Below, piece by piece: positions 22,421 through 36,514 of a DNA stretch of 64,000 nt. The notes under the pieces are model-generated. The model did not search any database. It had not been told where the DNA came from and worked only from the letters and a program-made list of their open reading frames with translations. The stretch comes from Rotaria macrura (Eukaryota > Rotifera > Eurotatoria > Philodinida > Philodinidae). The stretch is taken from positions 1 to 64,000 of the forward strand of contig OENT01000231.1 of NCBI GenBank assembly GCA_900239685.1, in the 5' to 3' direction. Within the stretch, counting starts at the first letter, position 1, and every line of letters starts with the position of its first letter. Made by a program: the position numbers and the translations under genes.

Positions 22421-24550
22421 CGCAAAATTTACTGAATACAAAGTTAATAAGTATTTAAAAATAAGATGAGAACGAAATAAACAGGTCACGAAATCATAGG
22501 ATGAGAAAAAAAACAACTGTCAAAATTTTCTGCATTGTGCTTTAATTGACTTAATAGGCCCCTATTCAAACGATAGAAAATGGGTGGGGCATTTTAATAC
22601 ATAAGAATAAATGGATAGATAAAGAAAACATTGAATTTGTATCACTTTAAAAGAATATTGATCAAATAATAAAATCCAATCAGAATCACCAAGATCAAAT
22701 TAAATATCGTTTTCTTGGCACATGAATAACTCAACACAATAACAATCGTATTATTATATGAAGAAATGATACCAATCATACATAATAAATATACAATCCA
22801 TGCAACCTTATTAATTGACCAATCATTTTTCTCACTAAAACCCACCCGTTAATTTGTTAATTCGCAACCATACAACGAGTTTTGAATAACTATGACTGTG
22901 CGAACTTATCTTCAATTATCATATGTTGGTTTTTTATGAATCGAAAATAATCACTTCTCAAAGTGAATTTGAAGCAAGCATGTACTTTTAGTCTGATCTA
23001 AAAATATCCGAAATCAGACAAGATCGAAAAAAAGTAGTATATTATTGTAGGTAGGACTATTTCACCTGAGAAATCCACAACGGAGAATTCATTCGCCAAA
23101 TTTACTATTTACTGATTGATTTTGAGATAAGAAAATTGTCGTCCACTAAAGATTTTGGCTTTATTTGTAATAAATAGAATGTTCCATTACTTATAATATA
23201 GTCATTTATGACGTTTACAATCATTTTTTCTATTTGCACAAACTATCGGAACATGTTATTTTCTACAAGGCACCTATATCAACATGATTGATGCAAAATG
23301 TTTTCATAATGATAAAATATGAGTTGAAATTCGTTCTCAAAAAGTAGAAAAAAGGATCAATTCCAATATTAGTAAAAGATATTTTGCTTTCCACAACCTG
23401 TTCGATTGAAAATTGACGACTTGAAAACTTGCAAAAGAGGGTGTTAATGTCATACTCACAAGCTATGTGTCAATAGTTAGTGTTTCATCAGTCGAGAGGA
23501 AGCGCGAGACTGCCATAGACTTAAATAGGCTTTTAGTGATTGTCTAAGGCTGCAAAGAATTTTCAGAGTGACGTCTCTGAATTGTTCCAATGTTTCTAAC
23601 CCTTATTCTCTCTTCCCTGATTAATACCTCTCCACGAGAAAGCAAAAAATTCGTTGAAAGTGTTCCTACTGCAATGAAGCTTTAAACTTTTCGGTCACAT
23701 TATTTGCCAATGTCTAGCCTTTATTTTACGAAAAAATGTATGAAATTGATACTATTACACTCTTGTTTTACATCAGCTGCTCATCGTGAAAGAATGATAG
23801 AATACTGATACATTGCAACTAACATATAAAGTATAACGCGTGTCTTGGTTATTTCAAGTTACAACCAGTCACAAGAACAGTTAAGTCGAGTTGTAACTAT
23901 TTGCTTTCATCGATGTTTGAGATAACCAACTAATAAATGTGTCAATGATTTCATAGATCCATATTTGAACACATATAAAAGAAACAAGATATTGGGTCTA
24001 CATGTAAAACCATAAATTTTTATACTTCTTGCCTGCATGAGACACAAGAGTTCGAGGATATCACAACTAAAAAGAACAAAAAGAGAAGATCACTAGCTAC
24101 TTAATTCATTGATGTCTCGAATAAAAAGTTTTCACTGAAATGAACAGATTTCATCGAAATAGAAAATAATGTTGTCCAGCAATACAACCAATTTCCAATC
24201 GTTTTTTACTGAAATATTATAAATTAATAACCAATCTTTGTGTCTGTTTGCTGTAGATCAACAAACAATGACACAGAAATGCAAATCTATATATAATACC
24301 TGAGAATTCAATCAAACAATCGTAACAAACAAGAAACCATGAGATTTATTTTTGTAAAAAGCAACAAAAAAGAAACGCAAACCGACGCTTGTATAACAAT
24401 ATTGTACGTCTTTATTTGCTTTCTTCGAAAAAAGTCAGCGCTTCTTTTTTGAGTTTATTTGCTCAAGATAAAATGATTCGTATTTTAGCTTTCATTTTAC
24501 TAATATCACTTTCTATTTCATGTCAGACATTATGATACAGAGTATGATCG
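22421..24550. other. Divergent intergenic region, one doubtful small frame
   Basis: Lies between the GH16-like gene (-) and the glycosyltransferase (+), so it holds both promoters. A minus-strand frame at 22642-22845 encodes two hydrophobic segments (WIVYLLCMIGIISSY, IFNLILVILIGFYYLI), but its only ATG is internal, leaving about 47 residues. I do not call it a gene. Otherwise no feature seen. Confidence 0.4.
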
Positions 24551-27500
24551 ATGCAACTTCTAATCAATCGTCGATTGCTCAAATTGCAAATTATTCTTCT
24601 CTGCAGTATTTTGTTGTCTGTGCAATTGATTTGTGTGACATTTTTTACGAAAACTAATGTTGACTCATTTCATATTCCACATGGTAGCATAATATCACCG
24701 GGAAAAATGCGTAAGAAATCTTTTGAACATATTCAGCCAATTCAATATCCAGTATCTTGTCAGAGTTTATTTGAAAGTGATCCAGATGAAATACAACGTT
24801 CACTAGTTCTCATATCGAATTCAAATACTTTACCTATTATTGCTGACCATCAGTATAACATAACCTTTGAACAGTGTCATCTGTATCGTTTCGAACGGTT
24901 TAATGAATCATATCATCATGAAGATACTTCAATTAATCGAAAATTTCCGTTAGCATTCAATATTATTATGCATGAAAATGTCGAACAATTCGAACGTCTT
25001 CTACGCATAATATATCGTCCACAAAATTTCTACTGTGTTCATATTGATAGTGACGCATCGTTCAGTGTATATGAGGGCGTGAAATCAATTACACAATGTT
25101 TTAACAATGTCTTTTTATCAAGTAAACGAGAAAACGTTATTTATGCAACGTTTTCAAGATTAAAAGCTGATCTAAATTGTATGCAAGATTTAATGAAGTA
25201 TGCATCGTGGAAATATTTATTAAATATTGCTAATACAGAATTACCATTAAAAACAAATAGTGAATTAGTTAAAATATTATCAATTTATCGTGGAAATAAC
25301 GATATTGAAGGACGATGGAAATCAAGAAATAAAGCACGAACAGAATATATTTGGAAAATAGTTGATAAGATAAATGCTTCATATTTACCACGTTTAACAA
25401 AGACCACGGAAAAAAAGAAACCACCACCCGGTAATGTGGAAATCGTTAAAGGATCGGCATACGGTAGGATATATATTGCATTTTCTCTCTATCAAACGAG
25501 TGATCATAGAAATATTTTCAAGGTGCTTTTTCTCGTGCTTTTGTGGAATTTATACAAAATAGTTCCATAGCAAAAGAATTACTAGATTGGTCACGTGATA
25601 CATACAGTCCTGATGAGCATTATTGGGCAACATTGAATTTCAATACACATGTGAAAGCTCCTGGAGGTTACAAAGGTAAATATTTATATTCACTAGATAA
25701 AGAAATTTCTTTCAACTACAGACAAGACTGCTCTCATTCCACCCATTTAGTTTTGCTCCCATCTGGTGAGGTTGGTTTGAACTACGGGATACTTAGATCA
25801 AAACTAGAGTATGAAGAGAATTCGATCATTTATTTTAGATAAAAAATTCATTTATACGTTAGTATGCGACAAGAACTAAGACGCAACAAATGTTTAGTGC
25901 AAGACATGAGTTTGATATGAATTGTTGTAATGTCAGAAGATACAAAAGACTCAAATCGTAGCAGTCACATCTCCTCTATAATTCCCATTTTTTCACGGTT
26001 TAACAAGAGATCTAATCAATTTGAAGGTAGGCAACTGTCGTCGACTTGATTCTAATTATCTCCATGAGGATTGTAACTTTCGAAATGCTGTACCGTAGAT
26101 TAGCTAGTCACTAGGCGAATTCTCATTCTCAGACACAATTCTCTTCAAAATTGGTCGTCATGGATGCATAAGGAATGTTTTCTTGGCAAAATGTTGAATC
26201 GTTAAAAAGGAAAAAAAATTTTCTTTTTCGAATCAAACATTTAAAGTATTCTCGTGATTAGATGATGCAGATTCGAGCAATCTTTCACAATGGAAGTTTA
26301 GCCTAGTTCTTCTCTTTTTATTGTCGTTGTTGAATGGAAACATTAGTAAAGGGATTCGAAACTTTTGAAGGGATTTTCAACTTCCATTTGATTGATTTTC
26401 TGAGAATGACTTCGATAGAAAGACATTGTCCTTACGAAGACAAATTTTCTAACTCTTGCCGCGTCCAAGTAAGTATACTTATTTCAAAATTGATACAAAT
26501 CAAGGCCGTTCTCCTACACTTACATTAATTATGTTATGTTTAAAAGAATGAACGAAACAACAAAAACATTATTTTCTAATGCTGTTTGAGAACAGATCAT
26601 ATTAATTCGAAACACTTGCGAAGGTCTTTTTTTTCTATCTTAAAGTAAACTTTTGCTTGATATCATAAACAAGATACAACGGAGGAATAAAACTCACCAG
26701 TTATCCAGTTTAACTTTTCAAAACTCTCTGTTTCTTTCTATCTACTAACGAGTGAACAGTCTCAAGTGATTCGTTCCATTTTAATTCATTCATAACCCAT
26801 TCAATAGATTATATTGTGGTAAGAAAATGCTTGAAAAGATTCGTGCCCATAATCTACTGGTAAAGAATTACCGTTGTTCTAGTGACATTTTCACTGTAAG
26901 CCAGGCATTAAGGAAAAATATCAGAATATAGAATTTCGACTTTTTCATACCTCAATATAATCTATTGAATAGGGTATGAATGAATCAAGATGGTACCAAT
27001 CAGTTGAGAATGTTTCTTTGCTAGTCAACATTTGAAAGATTTCCGATAGAGAACATCAATGATAGCAGATTCTTGAGAGTCATATTAGCATGAATACAGA
27101 GCATATTAATGCTATCAATTAATGTCATCTGTCTGGAATCAGTTTTTTCTTACGGGCCAATCTACTGTTATATGATACTGATAATTCGAATCTCAGTAAT
27201 AAACGTATCCTGGTTTTGATTAAAAAATATCCGTTCTATACCAATCCATCGTAGAAATCAATAATATAATATATTAAAATAAAGTAATCAGATATCCTCG
27301 ATCGTTGTCATTATAGCAAAAAGTGACCCAACAAAATGGACGGCTCGCTATGTTATTTGGGGTCGAACCAATTGTCATAGTCGTGTAGCGCATGGCATAT
27401 GTATACTTAGTACGGCTGATTTACCAAAACTACTGAATCGACATGAATTATTTGCAAATAAATTTCGTTTAACTGTTGATCCTATCAGCTATCAATGTTT

Positions 27501-27582
27501 AGAAGAACTTTTATTCAATAGATCTAAACTGGATTTACCGTTGCATGATGCAAATTTCTACCGTCAAATGCCTTTTTTATGA
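24551..27582 (+). CDS. Core-2/I-branching beta-1,6-N-acetylglucosaminyltransferase family (GCNT-like)
   Basis: Three exons: 24551-25463, 25523-25675, 27317-27582; 1332 nt, 443 aa, near the usual 400-430. A type II membrane enzyme of the Golgi: short cytoplasmic tail, one membrane anchor ([20 protein letters not shown]), then the lumenal GT14 domain, which in the family adds GlcNAc in beta-1,6 linkage to mucin O-glycan cores or poly-lactosamine. Landmarks: [71 protein letters not shown] (the SPDE-WAT block with the catalytic Glu), then [20 protein letters not shown] and LFANKF. The last exon is separated by a 1.64-kb intron and was recognised only by its conserved C-terminal motifs. Acceptor substrate cannot be assigned. 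Confidence 0.88.
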
Positions 27583-29441
27583 TTGTCATAATCATCATAA
27601 TTAATTTTTTTGTTATATTACTATATATATATACATATGTTTGCATTTATTTTGGTGCTATCTATTTCTAACGTCCTGATTTCAATTGTTAGTAAAGAGA
27701 GAAGAATTCAAGTTTTAAGAAAATTTATTATTTGCAATGGCGTTTTAATACGATTTGAATCATTTTGATGCGACAAAGGTGATGTATTGAATTGCGATCT
27801 TCTTCTTATGAAGTCCTAGTTTCAATATTCTTTTCAATTCTATGTTTTATTTTGTTGTCATCTGAAAATTAGCTTTTTTCATGCACACACTTGGTATAGA
27901 GAGATGATCATAATTTATATTTGACTGTTGTATTTAATTCTACAAAATGATACTTATCAATAGGAGTTTGAATGTGAATGTATTGATTAAAATTTTTCAG
28001 AACATAATCAAGATATATTTATACCAATTGAACGATTATCTATTGATATTCTTCTCATTTGACGAGTGAAATTTGTGTACTATATGTATATTCATATTTG
28101 CATCAGAGCAATGTGTATTGTATATATGCAGATAAACTGCGCGAATATTCTGAAAAGAATTGAGAACTGTTTGTATGTTGTTGTTTTTTACAATGATGAT
28201 GTTTTAACCTATCTAAACAACATTTGAAATTGTGCATAAGACATGGATTTATCGAGCAGTGATCATTGAGAAGGTTTGACGTACTCCGATTCAATGTTAA
28301 TCGATGATAAGGACTTCAAATATACCTTTTGCATGACAGAAAAGTTAAAGAAGTATGCGGAATTTTCGTAATCATCACTGTGTGGTAGGATTTAACTTTT
28401 TCCATGATTAAATTTGATATTGGAAGTATGTTTTGTAAGTGTTTCTAGGGCAAGCCATTGGTTCAACTTGAAAAAAGATTCAATAGTTGTACGATATTCG
28501 TATTTTTAAGCTGAGCGGCATACAAATGAAAATTTTCTTGTGATCATTTTTGATTTAATTATAGCAATGGAAGTTTAGTATTTTTGTTTTTGATTGAACT
28601 CTCACGCATAGTGTTAACTTCAAGAACGCATTATTAACTATCTATTTATTGTATTAGATTATTTGATTGACCATCAATACTAGAAAAAAATTCATTGAGC
28701 GAGTCAATGCAAGCAACTCTTTGATACTGATTAACATAATTTCTGTTAAATGACATTCCTGAATAACATACATGAAAATTGTTTGATAAATGGTTGCTAC
28801 AACTAAAGAATTACTGCTCTACGTCAGTGTGATATAGAGGAAACTAGCACTTTAGAACTACACTTAGAGAGATCTATAAGTCTTTCGTGCAACTCAGACT
28901 AGAAATAGAAGTCGCATCTGAAACTAGTGATTGTAGAAAATACAACTTACATAATCCAACAATATCAGCTACAATATCCTCGACAAAATCGATTAGTAAA
29001 ACAAGTAGAAAATATCAATTGAAATGAAAACTAAAAACAGACTTCGAATTTTTCATTTCAATGAAATCACTCGATCATGATCAAGCGAATTCATTAAAAA
29101 GAAAAATTTCAAAGTGTATTTCATTCTCATGACTTTTCCCTTCTGACTTTTGCTTGGTACGACGTGTAGTTTTAGCTGTATAGTTTACATTCTAGCAAAT
29201 TTTAATTTAAAATTAATGCGATCATTTTTAAAAGTATTTCATTTGTCAATAGCAAATTACATAGTTCAATGAAACTAGACCTAGCTTTTAAATACATAGC
29301 CTATTCATTTTGTTCATTGATATTCTAGGATAGGCTATTGAAATTTCATCAGTGATACCAAAGTGTGAAAGATTTTCTTACATATAACAATCAAAATTTT
29401 ATTTTCTTGTATAAAGAACTTATAACACAAAAAACACCTCG
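27583..29441. other. Intergenic between convergent genes, no gene seen
   Basis: About 1.9 kb between the 3' ends of the GCNT-like gene (+) and TRMT5 (-). Short frames only. A (TA)n run lies near 27620. Confidence 0.45.
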
Positions 29442-31987
29442 CTAGGCTGAACAATCTTGTTTAAATCGTTTTTTTGGAGTTTCTCCTTCATCATCTTCTT
29501 CATTGTCTATCTTCTCTGTTGACAACACGTCATTATTAGTCTTCTTATTGAATAGAACAATTTGTACACAAATCATATCTTTATTCGGTGCTACTTGTCG
29601 AACGAATCGGCATGTTATTTGTTCATCCTTGATATTCGGTAGTATTGATTTCAATCTCATTCGTATGTCTTCATCACGATTATCAGCTTTTGAAAATGTA
29701 TAACAATAGATATGAATAGGTAATATCCATTGTTCTTTTTCTTCAATATTTATTGATAACCATTCGGGTAGCACATCCAAAAATGTCAATGCTATTTCTG
29801 GTAAATTCATTAAGATCACAATTTTATTATTGGACAAGCACCACGTTTTTTCGTTATCACTTTTTATCTCTTGTTGATAATTATCTATACGTGGTAATAC
29901 AACTGTTCGTAAAAATTCTCGTCCATCTAAATTGTATGTATGATATTCGTTGGAGGATTTCTTTGGTTGATTTCTTTTTAAATTTATCGTCATCCATTTG
30001 TATGATTCAGGATTAATATCATTACCGTAAACATTACAACCAAGCATTGAAGCTGGTACTACAAATGGTCCAACACCAGCAAATACATCAAAAACAAGAT
30101 CATTATGATGAAGAATATTAACAATTCGTTCGCGTTCAGTACCTAAACAATGAATTTGAAAATGAAAACGTAAAAAGAATAAAAAAATAAAAGGAAAAAG
30201 CAACACTACTTAATCGAGGATTCCAATAGACTTTAGCAAAGTCGAATTCAAATGTTGCTTTACTTTCACGGCATTTGACAATCGTATTTGGTTCACCAGC
30301 AAGAATTTCTAATTCAAAATTGCGGTAAACGGAATCGATTTCATGCAGTTTGTTCACAACTGTTTTCACGTTCGATAATTTGTCAAGTACAACCTGAGCT
30401 AAAATTCTTGTAAAATATGTTTTCATGTTTTGGGAAGAAAAAATTTCAGATTTCACTATTATCGCTGCACTAATATCTACTATTAGAAAAGGGTGGACGA
30501 AGAAGAATTCATATAGATTTGCATTCATCAAAGTAGCGAAAATTATCGTCGTATCCAAAAAATAGAATCATTTCTAAATCTAATATATTAAATTCAGAAA
30601 TTTCTCATGTCGCATTCATTCTTCGAAAAATATACAAATAGTTTATTGTGGCCACCTAGGACTGCTATGTAATTAACTTTGTATCGGTATAGATTTTATT
30701 TCGATCGTAAGTTATCATGAAGCATAGATAAAATGTTCTAGAAGACCTGTAATAGATCGAATTCATCTCCTCTCCATATAGTTTTTGTTCAAAATGTTTT
30801 TACGAATATTTTGTCTTTGACGTCCAGTGTAAAATAATTTCAAAGAATTGTAATCTATTGTACTCACTTATGAGTTTCAATCCAAATTTCTTTTATCTTC
30901 TTAGTCGAACTATATTCGACGATCAATACAACTACGATAATCTAAACATTACGTCAGTAAAAACGTTTCCAATCGAATGAATGTTCTTAGTGAACATGTA
31001 TCATCGGAAATGATAAGATTATATTAGATATGTACAGATCGATGAAACTTAAAGATCAAAGCCGCATCTAGTATCTATCTGTCGGGAGAAAAGATTTAAC
31101 AGAGAAATAGAACAGAATTTCTTTTTATTAACGCATGTCTAAACGAAATTTCAATCAAATGTATGTTAAGATAATGAATTGCAAAGCAACATTGCTAAAT
31201 ATTTTGAATTGATTTCATCAAACTTTTAACTGAGCTTAATTTAGTGTTCGGTTTTGAATATGTATCTATAAATTTGTAATGCATCGTTTAAACTATTGAT
31301 TAGAATAGAAATCAATACGACTCAGAGCGTATTTCAATAGTATATTGAATTAAAACACTACTGCTAAATTCCTTTCGATCAATGTGGATTAGAACTCGAC
31401 AATAGAGAATCTCGTAAGGATTCTACCAGCGTTAGTTCTATGAGGAAGTTCAATGTATCATCTTGATTCCTGCACTCACCAATAATATGCTTATACGGTA
31501 AAACTGCATCTTTCAAATTGAAATGTGCAATATGTCCAATAAGACTATATCCAGAACCTGTATTAATCGGTCTATCTTTTCCTAAGTCATCAGGTAATAT
31601 AGCTTTTATGACTTGTTCAATGGAATAATTTGCATATGTCAATGTCAATGGAGTAAAATCGAATGATTCTTCGGCATATTGTTTGATTGATGGTACGAGT
31701 TTAATCAGATCCTCTCTAGTTTTAATAACATCGGGATCGAATAAAACTTGTTTATGTGTTTTTGAGATTGGTTGTAAATCACGAACATTCTTAAATGAAT
31801 GTAATGTAAGCAAAGATGTTTTCCATTTTGATGATTGAATACATTCAACTGGAACGTTCACACATGGAACAGTGACTACTTGTGTAAATTGATCACGATC
31901 CAGATTAATCATGCCTTTCAACGAAGAAGGTAATTTCAAATGCATGTTACGCAAAGATCGAATGAATTTATTTGAAAAGATACACAT
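29442..31987 (-). CDS. TRMT5: tRNA (guanine37-N1)-methyltransferase
   Basis: Three exons: 31480-31987, 30210-30398, 29442-30142; 1398 nt, 465 aa. The Trm5 family uses SAM to methylate N1 of G37 next to the anticodon, which prevents frameshifting; it acts in the cytosol/nucleus and mitochondria. Landmarks: the opening block LKGMINLDRDQFTQ, YSLIGHIAHFNLKDAVLPYKHII, YRNFELEILAGEPN, FEFDFAKVYWNPRLSTERER, SAM-binding FDVFAGVGPFVVPA, GNDINPESYKWM, MNLPEIALTFL and VRQVAPNKDM. The basic C-terminus (PKKRFK) resembles a nuclear signal. The first intron is 1081 bp, the second 67 bp; the conserved Gly-Gln at the first junction in the human protein becomes Ala-Gln here. The start is the first ATG after an acceptor-like TTTACAG; an alternative 5' exon is possible. 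Confidence 0.92.
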
Positions 31988-32321
31988 TCATCTGTAAATT
32001 AAAGAAAAATTCAAAACCGAAAAAGATCATGCTTCCTTCTTGTCGATATACTTGTACATCGTATGATAAACAGTATCTTTGCTAAATTTATTTATCAATC
32101 GAAATCAAATCAAATTAAGGGAAATAACAGGTAAAAAAATAGCAGACGCACGTATACACAAAAACAAACAAGGAACAAGAAATGGTTTGTTTAAGGTTCA
32201 CTGGATCAATATATATAGGAATAAGTATAACCAGCGTAAAAGAAGATACATATATATATATATTTATTTATTTATGTAGGTATTTGTATATGTATACATA
32301 TATATCTCATTCTCTCCATGA
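31988..32321. other. Short intergenic stretch with (TA)n microsatellite
   Basis: Between the TRMT5 start and the formin 3' end. Contains ATATATA/TTTATTTA runs at about 32249-32275. No gene. Confidence 0.5.
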
Positions 32322-35300
32322 TTATGATCGTTTTTTATTTGTAATCATTGGTGGTGTTAACCCACGATTTGTTTTTCGTTTTTCAATTAAATCTTTAACG
32401 CGCGATGATAAACGTTGAGAAAATCGTTTCGAATCATCGGGAATCTCTTGAATCTTTTTCTCGGCATATAATTGAATATTTCTAAATAAAAAGCACAACA
32501 AATGTTTTTCAAAATCTTTATCTACATCAGATATTACAAAAATTGTTTAGTTGAAAAACTACATGCATTTATCTGTAAAGATTCGATTAAAAATCAAGCT
32601 CCATCATGCAGCCTAGAAGCTACCTGTCGCCGATGTGTATTAGATGGTGAAGTACCACGCGATGGCGACAAACCACTTTCAGCAGCCGCCAATAGAAAAT
32701 CATCTGTAGAATCCGATCGGGTAGGAAAACGACGTGACGGTGTACGCACGAAATATTGTGAACTGGACATCAGGTTTTGACTAGAAGTGATCGGTATTTT
32801 TCGTTTTTGATTCGCACTTGCGAAGGATATTTTTGTTTCTTTCTCGAACAATTTTTTTTTATTCTCAAGAATTAATACTTACGATGTTTTAGCAACACGT
32901 GCAGCTTGTTCACGCCATGCCCGAATCTCTTGAAGACAAGTCTTGAAAAACATAATTTATACTAGATAATTAAGGAAAAATTGGAGAATATCTACCGAAA
33001 AAAAAGTACAAAATAACTTAAGATCAGTAAAGAACTCTGTCAGCGAATAATTTTTCGGATCAATAGCTAAGAAATCACATAAATTTTGATAGGCATTTGT
33101 CATTTCACGATCGAGTTTTTCCAATCGAGTAACATCATTATTGGCACGATTTATAAAAACCTTTTTAAAATGAAAAAATGAAACAAAAACAAATTTGAGT
33201 TCAAAAAAAAAAGAAAGATTAATTACTTCGATAGCTTCAGCAAATCGATCTCCTTCGATGGATTCTTCATTATCTTTGGCAATAGCTAATTCTTCTCGAG
33301 CATTTTTCAATTCTCGATTGATTTCTTGTGGTTGTTTTTGAAGTTCAAGTATATTAACTAAAAGAATATTGATGTAAAACAATGAAAATATTCACAGACA
33401 CATGTCTAGAATTTAGAAATCAATATTGAAACCTACTTTTTGATACAGTATCAGCAAGTAAATAAAATTCATCAGAAAACGAAAGTAAATCACGATGTTT
33501 ATCTTCAATAGCTTGTACAATAAAATGAAGTAATGAACGACGACCATCGTTAGCTTTAGTTGAATGAAGCTAAACTAATTGAATAAAAAACAAAAACAAT
33601 CAAACACTCCATTGAATTACTTTAGGTAAAAAACTAATATCGAATCCATGCACAGGTTCGTAAGATTTCGCACTTGAGTTCATATAGTTGCCTATTGTTA
33701 AAATTAATTCAAGCATCTTCTTAAAACGAATGGAATGTCGAACATGATCACATGCATTACGAACTTCGACAAATGCCTAATAAACTAAAAAAAGATAAAT
33801 ATTTTCAAACAAATTTTACCAACTTTATCGGTTTCTTCTACTGTTTCTTTATAATTAGCTTTGAATAAAAGTGTTTTTAAACGTTGTTTTAATCGTTTTA
33901 TATCACCGATCTATTGAAAAAATAACAAAAGAATAATATTTCAAGATGAACAATGGAACAAAAAGTTTCAATTTACTGCACAAAAATACTGTTCAGAATA
34001 TTGTAAATCATTATTTTCATTTTTATAATCAGCCAATATTTTTAATTCTTCACATGTTGGTAAATATTTTTCTAATTGTTTAAGAAAATCATATTTTAAA
34101 TTTTCATTATCGCATGAAAGCATCCATTCACGAAATATTAACGGTGACACTTTTAATTGACTAAACATTATTGCTAAAAGAAAATCAATGAATCCAGATT
34201 ATTAATAAGAAAGTAGAAGTAAAAATAAGAAAAGCTTCTACCAAAATTTTGTGCGGCCTTAGCATCGAGTACACGCAATTCTTTAGATTTATCGACGAGA
34301 TCGTTTATTGGCTGTCTACCTAGAACATACATTTATTTGTCCTTTTCTTTGATATAGATTATAAAAACTATTTGATTGTTTACTTGGTGCTACTTTGCTT
34401 GCAAAATTTTTTCGAATATCAGAAAAAAGTGAATCATTAACATATTTCTCTTCATCAACATTAACCCAAATGGATTCTTTCTTGATTGTATATGGATTAA
34501 TCTGACGTATGAGATGAATAATGACTCCGAAAATCAAGAAAATAACATACTAACTTTACTCCATTGAACTTTTTTAACTGGTTCTGTAACAGAATATTTT
34601 TGTTTTTTAGATAGATATTGAGGTAATTGTGGAGGAGCTAGAATTAAAATAGAGATATCGCCATATGATAGTAGACTGATTTTTTTACCACCGAATCCTG
34701 GCATCATTGGCGGCGGAGGCGGAGGAACACCAGGACCCATTACTGTTGGTGGTGGCTGTGGAGGAGTACCAGAGCCGATGATTTCAGGTGGAGGTGGTGG
34801 TGGAATACCAAAACCTATTATTGGTGGGTGTGGTGGTGGTGGTGGCGGCGGCACTGATGATATAAACGAAGTAATAAATGGCGGTGGAGGTGGTGGTGCT
34901 GGAACATTTGGTCTATTATTAAAAATGTCTTATTGCACGTATTTAGAATGTTTTAATTATACTAACATAAATGATGGCGCTTCTGCTAATCTCTTATCAA
35001 TATCACTAATGAGATCTGACAGAAGTGAACGCACATCATCATGGATACTGCAACTGATTTCAACAAAAGATGATGGAAGAAATCTGATTTGTTTGTTTAA
35101 AGACGGTGCTACTGTTGTAGTTTTATTCGTTGCTACAGGAGTAATCTGTATCTAAATATGAATAAAAGAAAGATCTGTATGCAAATATGCTTGTTTGTTT
35201 GTTCATTGTTATAGATATATCTCCATTGGATATATATATGTAATGCTTACTTGGTCATGGTTAGATAAATTAGTATACTCTCTATCAAATCAAAGATGTT

Positions 35301-36480
35301 TCTTAATATGTAACTCTTACTTAATATCTCTTCTAACGCAAGAGAAAAAATTTTATCACGACTAAAGGTGGCACTTTAACTTTAAAAACTTTAAGTAAAG
35401 TGTTAAAGTTAAAGTAATTTACTTTAACTTTTTTTAAAAGTTAAAGTGAATTTTCTTTTTTATACTTATCACTATCCGGACTGATGAATTGATGTTCGCT
35501 GCAACCTATGAGACGTAACAGAATGAAAAAATTACCTAGTTTCACTCGACTTTAAACCACTTTAAACTTTAAGATCAACGTATAAAGTTATTTAAAGTCG
35601 TTTTAAATTGTTTTATTTTTCATTTTTTTGGTCGTCTTATAGGTTGCAGAGGGTCTAGCGAGTATCAAGCAACCAGTCCAGGTAGTTATAAACAAGAAAA
35701 AGAAAATTCACTTTAACTTTAAGTTTAAAGTAAAGTTAAAGTGCCACCCCTAATCACGACATATTAATTTACTTTATTCATATTGCTATTATTTAAACTA
35801 TTGTTCTTATTTGAATGTAGACTCAATTGAACTTGATCTATCAATGCTTGTGAATTAGAGTTTCTTGCGTCAGAATTCAGCGTTATCCATTCCAATAATA
35901 GTTCACCTGTACAAATAAATATAGAAATCAACTGAGAAATACATGAAATATACAGGAAGATTTTCAATTACTCGAAAATTTTGCATGACTATCCTTAAAC
36001 GAACTTGATGATGCAAGAGGTGAATGAACACTTTCATCAACACCGGGCGACAATGGATCGTTTAAATTATCATGTAAAAATAATTTATGCATAGCTTGTC
36101 GAACAGTATCCTCATTGATCCGATGTAATATTGGTGATGATGATTTACTATTCGCATCAGTTTTCGATACAATAAATGACGACATTTGATCAAAATCGAA
36201 TATTAAACATGTCTAAATAGAAAAAGAGAAGAACCGAAAAAGTTAATACAAATTCAACAAATTCGTTCGTTTTAGAAAACACCTCGCTCGAAGAAATAGT
36301 TGATAAATCTGTTTGTATGGATTTTTCACTTGTTTTGACTTGATCAATAAGATCAACTTGGATCGATACAAAATCGGCTTCTATTTGTTGAACATTTGAA
36401 TGAAAATTGTATTCACTCTAAAAATATAATTAATAACAAATAAGTAAATACATATATATATAAATATATATATAAATATA

Positions 36481-36514
<34 letters not shown>

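Noticed and set aside
25676..25842. Read-through extension of GCNT exon 2 to a stop at 25842
   Set aside because: It lacks family similarity; the donor GTAAAT and the conserved last exon at 27317 give the expected C-terminus.
34778..35155. Plus-strand glycine-rich frame
   Set aside because: Antisense of the proline-rich FH1 region; poly-Gly arises from complementing poly-Pro codons.
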